DNA of 48,579 nt from positions 1 to 48,579 of the forward strand of contig JAICQO010000046.1 in the NCBI GenBank assembly GCA_025937835.1, in the 5' to 3' direction. Below, piece by piece: positions 43,524-48,579 of the stretch. Source of the stretch: Polyangiaceae bacterium. Its GTDB lineage: Bacteria; Myxococcota_A; Polyangia; Polyangiales; Polyangiaceae. Position 1 is the first letter of the stretch. Every line of letters starts with the position of its first letter. The notes beneath the pieces were generated by a model, which saw only the letters and a list, made by a program, of their open reading frames with translations, made no database searches and was not told the origin of the DNA. A program made the translations under genes and the position numbers.

Positions 43524-43802
43524 TCATCTCACGCGGGAACCTAGCACAGTGGTCCGAGGTCCTGCCGGCGGAGGTCAGGACCCCGATCGCATGTGGTTTA
43601 GCTAGGGATGATGGTATTGCAGGAGCTGTTGGGGCCCGGCCGGGTATTAGAGGGGCACCCTGGTCATGTCGCTACCGACGGGAAAGAGAGGGTCGCGATT
43701 CTGGATGTGAACATCAACCGTTACCCTCACGTGGCCGGTGGCAGCGTAACCGTTCAGGGGTGGTGTTGAGCGGTCGATGTTGAGCGTGCGAATCAGTTGC
43801 GC

Positions 43803-43970
43803 ATGACGAACACGAACGATGATCTGGGCGCCCGCATCGAGCAAATGATCGCGGAGCACATCGCGGTGACTCGGAAACCGGCGCAGGCCGCGATGGAGCG
43901 AGCCTTCGCAAAGGCGGGTGATCAACGTCAACTATTCTTGCCGGTGGACGACAACTATCTGTCGTGCTGA
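43803..43970 (+). CDS. Small helical ORF, possibly a gene remnant
   Basis: ATG 43803 opens a 55-codon frame whose first 40 residues (ARIEQMIAEHIAVTRKPAQA, then AMERAFAKAGD) look like a real amphipathic helix. They resemble the N-termini of small DNA-binding proteins in myxobacterial genomes. The remainder (QRQLFLPVDDNYLSC) looks unrelated. The frame ends one base into the nuclease fragment. It may be the 5' remnant of a gene joined to other DNA. The stretch 43524-43802 upstream holds only a 7-bp hairpin (GGTCCTG/CAGGACC, 43558-43582). Confidence 0.35.
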   Translation: MTNTNDDLGARIEQMIAEHIAVTRKPAQAAMERAFAKAGDQRQLFLPVDDNYLSC

Positions 43971-44603
43971 TGAGCGTGGTGAGGTGAAACAGGAGATCGC
44001 GCTGCAGCTCTGGGCGTAGCCTTCATGCTGCTCGAACGTCGCCCGGGATGCGATGTGCGGCTCGTCGTGGATGACGGCGCCGAGCGTGAGGTTGCCTTCG
44101 ACGCCGACGCCCGCACTCGCGCGAAACGTGTTCTGGACGAGCTGCTTGAGGGCATGCCGCCCGCGGGGCCGTCGACGGCTGGCGAACTTGCCGTACCGGG
44201 TAAGGGTTGCTGGGGGTGTCAGGTCCGCCATATCTGCCCGGCGTATCTCGCAGCAGCACCTCAATGGTGGCAGCAGTATCCCGACGGGGTCGACAGGCTC
44301 TCGAACGATGTCTGGGGCACGGTCCTTGATGTCATCGGGGAGAGACGAGTCGACGTGGTGCTGCGCGACGCAGCAGGACGCCGAGTGCGCATCGACGGGC
44401 TCGATCCTCGGCACGGCCTGACCTCGGTGCTGGTCGGCAAGAGAGTTTGGTTCTTCGGCCTCGAAGCCACCGGGGCAACCCGTGGTTTCGACGGCGGGCG
44501 CTTCCACCCGCGAGCTTTCCACGAGCTGCCACGAGACAGAATGGAACGGCGAGCGTGGGCGCTACAGGTATTCGGTGAAAGCGCAACGGGAGGGCCAGCG
44601 TGA
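43969..44603 (+). pseudogene. PD-(D/E)XK nuclease C-terminal remnant with frameshift
   Basis: The frame before the break reads DERGEVKQEIALQLWA and is followed by a TAG at 44017. Removing one base of frame (a missing base after 44018) continues it as YAFMLLERRPG into the ORF at 44025. QEIALQLWAY is the Q-xxx-Y motif of the Cas4/AddB/RecB nuclease family. CWGCQVRHIC gives the C-x2-C-x5-C part of their iron-sulfur cluster. A C-terminal part of about 100 residues (DVWGTVLDVIGERRVDVVLR) resembles an OB fold. The catalytic D, E and K residues upstream are missing. The gene is both truncated and frameshifted. Confidence 0.75.
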
Positions 44604-44673
44604 CACACCGCCACTAACGTCGCCGTCCGGGCATTGGTTCCTAAGCCTGCCGCTCGCTGTCGCCTGGCAACGC

Positions 44674-44724
44674 ATCGCGACCCGCGTAAGCGATCGCGAC
44701 CCGCGTGAGCGATCGCTCACGCGG
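44674..44724. repeat. Tandem 19-bp repeat ending in a 24-bp perfect palindrome
   Basis: ATCGCGACCCGCGTAAGCG (44674-44692) is repeated with one change at 44693-44711. The second copy runs into a perfect 24-bp palindrome (44701-44724, half-site CCGCGTGAGCGA). It lies 16 bp from the stop of the four-helix-bundle gene and could act as its terminator or as an element end. Confidence 0.9.
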
Positions 44725-44739
44725 CGGCGCGAGCTGCCC

Positions 44740-45066
44740 TCAGCGACGCGAGAGCTTCCAGAGCATGGGGAGGATGCGCTCTAGCAGCGCCGACGCCGCC
44801 TCTGCGTCCTCGCTTTCGATATAGCCCCACGCGACCGCGACTTTCAGGGCCGCGAGCGTTTCATTGGCGCTCCCGGCTGCGGTGAAGAAGCGCGCTCGCT
44901 GGTTTCCGGGATCCGAAAGGTCCGCTTCGGCGATGTTGAGCGCGATGCTGCTCGCGGCGCGCGTCAGCTGATCCGCGAGCGCGCGTTCCCGCCGCTTGAC
45001 CTTCGGCATCACCGAGCGAAGCGCCTCGATCACTTGAAAGCTCAACCCTGCGACTTGCAATGCCAT
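44740..45066 (-). CDS. Four-helix-bundle protein (23S rRNA IVP / Avd-like)
   Basis: The 108-residue product has the pattern of the IVP/S23 family: LSFQVIEALRSVMPKVKRRE, ALADQLTRAASSIALNIAEA, RFFTAAGSANETLAALKVAV, then ASALLERILPMLWKLSRR. Members are encoded in 23S rRNA intervening sequences, as many stand-alone copies in some genomes, and as Avd, an accessory of diversity-generating retroelements. No reverse transcriptase or rRNA is nearby, so this is a stand-alone copy. ATG 45066 matches the family's N-terminus. It is bracketed by a palindrome at 44701 and a branched hairpin at 45125. Confidence 0.85.
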   Translation of the reverse strand: MALQVAGLSFQVIEALRSVMPKVKRRERALADQLTRAASSIALNIAEADLSDPGNQRARFFTAAGSANETLAALKVAVAWGYIESEDAEAASALLERILPMLWKLSRR

Positions 45067-45124
45067 GTTCGTTGCCTCTCTGCTCGCGCTGCTTGCGAGC
45101 CAAGGCCCCCGGCCGGCGCGCGCA

Positions 45125-45189
45125 GGCGGTGTCCGGGCTGCCCCGCAGGGGCACCGGCGGAGCCGGCGCGCAGCGGCCTGGACACCGCC
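45125..45189. repeat. Branched stem-loop cluster upstream of the four-helix-bundle gene
   Basis: The outer arms GGCGGTGTCC (45125-45134) and GGACACCGCC (45180-45189) pair perfectly. They enclose two further perfect hairpins with three-base loops: TGCCCC-GCA-GGGGCA (45139-45153) and CCGGC-GGA-GCCGG (45154-45166). The whole can fold as a three-way or four-way junction in DNA or RNA. Confidence 0.85.
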
Positions 45190-45261
45190 GAGCACGCAGG
45201 CAAAATCAAAAACCCAGCAAGCACCCATTTCCGATCCGGAATGGTGCCTGCGCAAGCCTAA

Positions 45262-46125
45262 GAACCGATCCTGAAACTCATGTTGCCTACTGAAACGCGA
45301 TCAGGCCGCACGCGAATTGAAGCAGAGCGAGGTAGTGAGCGCCGTGCCGTTCCCAGCGTACGAGCAGGCAACGAAAACGGTTGTGCCAGGCGTTGGTGCG
45401 CTCGACGACCCAGCGCCGCGGTTTGCCGCGTACCTTTCCGATCAGCGGCGGCTCGCCGCGACGTCGGATGTGCGCTCGAATCCCGCGAAGTCGAAGCGCA
45501 GGCGCGACGTGCGGGTAGTCGTAGCCCTTGTCGAGACACAGGTGTTCAGGGCGCCGGGGGCCTCGAGGGCCGCGCATGACGACGGCGTCGAGCACCTCGC
45601 CGATGACATTCGCGTCCGGAACGTTCGCGCCGGTGATGAGCGCGGCGATGGGCACGCCGCGCCCGTCGGTCAGGATGTGCCGTTTGACGCCCCTTTTCGC
45701 GCGGTCCGTCGGGTTTGGCCCTGTGAGGTCCCCCCTTTTGGCGCCTTCACCGAGGCGCTGTCGAGCGAGCTCCACTTCAGCGCCGCCCCCCGCCGACCGT
45801 GGTAGTAGCCGACGAGTTCGCGATGTATCGCGGCGAACACGCCGAGCTCCACCCACTTCTGAAAACGCAGGTGGCAAGTCGAGCCTGAACCGAAGTCGTT
45901 CGGCAACGCCTTCCACTGACAGCCCGTCTTCAGTCGGTACAGGATGCCCGCCATCACCACCCAGGAGGGAACGACGGGGCGCCCGCCTCGCGGCTTCGCT
46001 CGCTCCGGCGGGATCAGCGGCTCGATCAAACGCCACAGAGCATCGGGAACGTCGGCAAACTTGGCTTCCACGAACCACGGTAGATCACACTCGATCCGAC
46101 CTTTCAAGAGGTTTTAGGATCGATT
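45262..46125 (-). mobile_element. IS5-family insertion sequence
   Basis: The element of about 864 bp contains one transposase in two frames. Imperfect terminal inverted repeats are GAACCGATCCTGAAACTC (45262-45279) and, on the other strand, AATCGATCCTAAAACCTC ending at 46125. The tetranucleotide CTAA flanks both ends (45258-45261 and 46126-46129), compatible with the YTAR target duplication of IS5 relatives. Exact ends are uncertain by one or two bases. Confidence 0.82.
45287..46107 (-). CDS. IS5-family transposase with probable -1 frameshift
   Basis: The first frame (TTG 46107) gives the IS5 N-terminal domain (DALWRLIEPLIPPE, LYRLKTGCQWKALPNDFG) and the first catalytic Asp in LDSASVKAPKGG. 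The second frame supplies GPNPTDRAKRGVKRHILTDG, the second Asp in CLDKGYDYPH and the Glu in WVVERTNAWHNRFR, completing a DDE set. The frames join at A4G6 (minus strand, 45730-45739). A one-base backward slip there gives a 273-residue product with no stop, as in other IS5-group elements. It is therefore probably functional rather than decayed. Confidence 0.85.
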
Positions 46126-46355
46126 CTAATTTGTCACCTATGTACCCGGTCTGAATCCCCTTTTTTCGTTGACAGCTTTTTTCGCGCCCGCTGGTCCAGA
46201 GCACCTGACTCGCGCGCCATTGCCAATTGCGGCGCCGACGTCACGCACCGTCGGCGTTTCGGCGAGAAATCGACTCACGAAGCGTTCGCAGCGCCGATCG
46301 CCCCGCCAAGCGCCTCTCAGAAGAGCCGAAATCGTGGGTGTATAGGAGATGAATC

Positions 46356-48137
46356 ATGCTCACGCAGCTGCTCGCGCCTGCGCATTCTCCGGGCTCACTC
46401 GCCGGTCGCGTTCGACGACGACCTGAGCGTCCGCGTGCACCGGGCTGCTCCGTCGAACTCCTGCAGGCACTCGATGCGGAGCTCGCGCGTCGAGCTGGAG
46501 AGGCCGGGCGCTTGCGGTTCGAGATGGGGCGCGGTCTCGACATGCTCGAGCGGAGCGGCGGGCATCACGTGCTCGGCTTCTCGTCGATCGAAGCGTACGC
46601 GCTCGAACGCTGCGAGCGCTCGCAGAGCTGGACGCAAAAGGCACGGGGTTTGGCGCGGCGGCTCGAGGCGCTTCCGCTTTTGGCGGACGCGCTGATTTCT
46701 GGCTCGCTCAGCTGGAGCATGGCGGCGGTGTTGGCCACGGTCGCGTCTCCGGACGACGCAGAGTTCTGGCTCGCCGAGGCCTCTCGCCGGACCGTGCGGG
46801 AGATGAAGGCCCTGGTGCTCGAGAAGCGGGGTGTGGCGGAAGAAGGTGAACCCGAAGCAGAGCTGCGCACGCTGACGCTCACCGTTCCGCGCGAGGACGC
46901 CTGGTGCTTCGAGCAAGCAAAGTTGCTCGGCCGGCAGCTCGGGGAGCGCACGAACGCCGACTTCGTGCTCGGCTTGGTCGCCGAGTCTACCAGCACCCTG
47001 TGCAGCGAGCTGCCGAGCAGCGGGATCGAGCTAACCGCCGACGATGCCATGGCCCCGCAGCGCGCCTGGCAGCGCGAGCTCGCACGCATGCGCACGGAAG
47101 CGGAAGAGCGCTGCGAGGCGCACTTCCGTCGCAGCCCTGAACCACGTCCGCACGTCGAGCCGTTGCTCTGGCCCGAGCAGCCGGAGGCCGTCGATCGGCA
47201 GCTGCGGGAGCTTTCGCGGGAATTGGTGGGGCGCGAGGTCGCCTTTGGACGCGCACTCGACGCCTTCTTTGCCGCGGACGGCTGGCGGCGGCTCGGTTAC
47301 GCGACCGCAGCGCAATACGCACGCGAGCGCCTCGGCACGAGCTTGTCCTCAATCAAGGCCAAGCGACGGCTCGTGAAGCGCCTCGGTCAGCTCAGATTTC
47401 TGGCCGACGCCGTAGACCGCGGCGAGCTCGGCTACGAAGCGGCGCGACTCGTCGCAGAGGTTGCCACCGGCACCACGGTCGAAGCCTGGGTCACCCGCGC
47501 CACCCAGCGCACCCTGCGACACCTGCGCGAGGAGATCGACTCGGCCGAGCTGCTGGCGAGGTGGTCCGAGAGCACGGCCGTGCTCCCGCCGAGCGACGCC
47601 GAAGTGCGGCGCGTGGAAGCTCTGGAGCGGGCCGTGGTCACGGGGCAGATTTCTGCGCCGCCGGCTTTACCGAAAATGGCGGGTGCGCCGTCGGCGACCG
47701 TGACCCTGCACCTGCGCGTGAGCGCCGACACGGCGCGGGATTTCCGGTGCTGGGAGGCCATTTATCTGCGCCACCGCGGCTCGGCGTTACGCGCCACGAC
47801 CTTTTTGCGCTTCGCTTGCGAGCTCTTCCTGGATACATGGCGCCCGCGCGGTTTAGACGTGGAATACGCTCACATCTACGAGCGCGATCGCCATCGCTGT
47901 CAGAGTCCCTGTTGCGGCCGTCGCGATGTTACCCCACATCACCTTCGATTCCGCTCCCACGGCGGCGACGACTCGGACGAGAACCTGACCAGCCTCTGCA
48001 CCTGGTGCCACCTCGAGGGCATTCATCGAGGGCAGATCTCTGCGACGCCTCCCGCGTCCAACATCCGCTGGACTTTCGGGCGCAACGCACACACCGTGGT
48101 CGAGGGCAGGCGGCGAACGCGAGCAAGCGACGACTAA
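46356..48137 (+). CDS. HNH endonuclease with duplicated helical module
   Basis: The 593-residue protein ends in an HNH nuclease domain (residues 505-560): IYERDRHRCQSPCC, then PHHLRFRSHGGDDSDENL, then SLCTWCHLEGIHRG, with zinc cysteines and the His/Asn/His set intact. The rest is two copies of one module (about 39-215 and 278-495). LGFSSIEAYALERCERS matches LGYATAAQYARERLGTS, LLADALISGSLSWSMAAVLA matches FLADAVDRGELGYEAARLVA, and LTLTVPREDAWCFEQAK matches VTLHLRVSADTARDFRC. Similar DUF222-like HNH proteins are multicopy in actinobacteria and myxobacteria; role (defence, mobile DNA) unproven. The 226-bp upstream gap has no gene. Confidence 0.85.
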   Translation: MLTQLLAPAHSPGSLAGRVRRRPERPRAPGCSVELLQALDAELARRAGEAGRLRFEMGRGLDMLERSGGHHVLGFSSIEAYALERCERSQSWTQKARGLARRLEALPLLADALISGSLSWSMAAVLATVASPDDAEFWLAEASRRTVREMKALVLEKRGVAEEGEPEAELRTLTLTVPREDAWCFEQAKLLGRQLGERTNADFVLGLVAESTSTLCSELPSSGIELTADDAMAPQRAWQRELARMRTEAEERCEAHFRRSPEPRPHVEPLLWPEQPEAVDRQLRELSRELVGREVAFGRALDAFFAADGWRRLGYATAAQYARERLGTSLSSIKAKRRLVKRLGQLRFLADAVDRGELGYEAARLVAEVATGTTVEAWVTRATQRTLRHLREEIDSAELLARWSESTAVLPPSDAEVRRVEALERAVVTGQISAPPALPKMAGAPSATVTLHLRVSADTARDFRCWEAIYLRHRGSALRATTFLRFACELFLDTWRPRGLDVEYAHIYERDRHRCQSPCCGRRDVTPHHLRFRSHGGDDSDENLTSLCTWCHLEGIHRGQISATPPASNIRWTFGRNAHTVVEGRRRTRASDD

Positions 48138-48262
48138 TAGTGCATCGCCCACACCGGCAAGGAGCACGCGCTGCTTCGACGTCGCGCAGAGCCCTACGGC
48201 AAGGCGCGACAGCGTCCTCCCGAGCGCTGGTCGCGTGGCATTCGTCGGCGCCCGCGGTCACG

Positions 48263-48398
48263 CCCCGATCCATCGCCAACTGTTGGGCGGTCTTCCATCC
48301 ACCATCGGGTGCCGATCGCGTGTCGGGACTTCAAATCTTGCATCGATACCTACGACGTGCGCGTCGAGCGTTTGCACTGAGTCCTGTCGACGGACCCG
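48263..48398. repeat. Right copy of the 136-bp inverted duplication
   Basis: Inverted counterpart of 42942-43077. Identity begins at CCCCG (48263) and ends at ACCCG (48398), after which the sequence becomes IS481-like transposase. About 24 bp of non-coding flank beyond the stop codon are included in the duplication. Confidence 0.88.
48267..48380 (+). pseudogene. 3' fragment of a secreted-protein paralogue
   Basis: The frame reads DPSPTVGRSSIHHRVPIACR followed by DFKSCIDTYDVRVERLH and a stop. It matches the last 38 codons of the 42960 gene with a few changes. No start or upstream part is present between the HNH gene and this fragment. The stretch 48138-48262 shows no other feature. Confidence 0.8.
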
Positions 48399-48579
48399 TT
48401 CGGGATAAGCCGAAAGCAAGGGTACGAGTGGAAGGAACGCTACGAAACGGGCGGAGTACAGGCGCTGGTCGACCGGTCAAGGGCGCCGCATTCGCACCCG
48501 CACGCGGTATCGTCGGATGTAGAGCAACTGCTGCTGGCGGCGCGGAAGAAGCACCCACGTTGGGGGCCGCGAAAGCTGC
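48399..48579 (+). pseudogene. IS481-type transposase, 5'-truncated, running off the window
   Basis: Sixty codons read FGISRKQGYEWKERYETGG, ALVDRSRAPHSHPHAVSSDV, LLAARKKHPRWGPRKL. This is the end of the N-terminal helix-turn-helix and linker of IS481 transposases. The expected first 25-30 residues and start codon are absent; sequence from the inverted duplication replaces them. The DDE domain, if present, lies beyond 48579. Confidence 0.8.

Noticed and set aside
43647-43931. 94-codon minus-strand frame in the island
   Set aside because: Antisense to the more protein-like small frame at 43803 and without recognisable structure; neither is certain, but this one is weaker.
44740-45066. Diversity-generating retroelement suggested by the Avd-like protein
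   Set aside because: No reverse transcriptase and no template/variable repeat pair with adenine-specific differences is present in the window.
45287-46107. IS5 transposase as a decayed pseudogene
   Set aside because: The single frame change falls on A4G6 and restores a complete DDE product, which fits programmed frameshifting better.

Overview
The window is high-GC DNA (visually about 65-70 %) from a bacterium that looks like a myxobacterium (Myxococcota, probably a Polyangiales relative). The evidence is a MYXO-CTERM-like tail (Gly-Cys-Ser-Cys, one transmembrane helix, Arg cluster) on the protein ending at 28257, several lipoproteins with Gly/Ser/Thr-rich linkers after the lipobox, a MopE-type metal-binding motif, a TonB locus with one ExbB and two ExbD proteins, and a B12-type MerR regulator ending a carotenoid operon. 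I see no tRNA, rRNA or CRISPR array.

Layout. 1-10.6 kb: PrkA kinase and a lipoprotein beta-carbonic anhydrase (minus strand), polyphosphate kinase, an NhaR-like regulator divergent from a TerC/Alx membrane protein, a polytopic membrane protein overlapping terC antisense, and a THUMP-type RNA methyltransferase. 10.6-17.2 kb: cell-envelope genes, namely two translationally coupled exported proteins, a TPR lipoprotein with TonB-ExbB-ExbD-ExbD, and a Gly-rich lipoprotein. 17.3-21.8 kb: a molybdenum-cofactor locus (moeA, mobA, a fused NarE-like/MoaC/MoaE gene, moaA). 22.3-33.5 kb: exported and surface genes, including two Cys-repeat lipoproteins, an alpha/beta hydrolase, two outer-membrane barrel candidates, a large beta-propeller-like surface lipoprotein, and a GT39 glycosyltransferase coupled to a sulfatase-fold transferase. 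33.5-40.0 kb: a compact, fully overlapping operon crtY-crtE-crtI-crtB-membrane protein-carH-like regulator, divergent from a DUF2141 gene across a 74-bp region with two pairs of tandem 11-bp repeats. 40.0-42.9 kb: a Gly-rich lipoprotein and a MATE transporter.

From 42.94 kb to the right end the window is an accessory island: a secreted protein whose last 136 bp recur inverted at 48263-48398, a broken PD-(D/E)XK nuclease, a four-helix-bundle (IVP/Avd-like) gene bracketed by strong palindromes, an intact-looking IS5-family element with a frameshift, an HNH endonuclease built from a duplicated module, and a 5'-truncated IS481-type transposase running off the end.

The least explained non-coding feature is a family of long imperfect hairpins in convergent gene junctions (5738-6014 and 10579-10751). 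Their arms carry a T-run followed by a G-run. A half copy at 42889-42941 ends exactly where the island begins. The other strong leads are the NarE-MoaC-MoaE fusion, the CarH-like operator candidates, and the four-helix-bundle cassette between palindromes.
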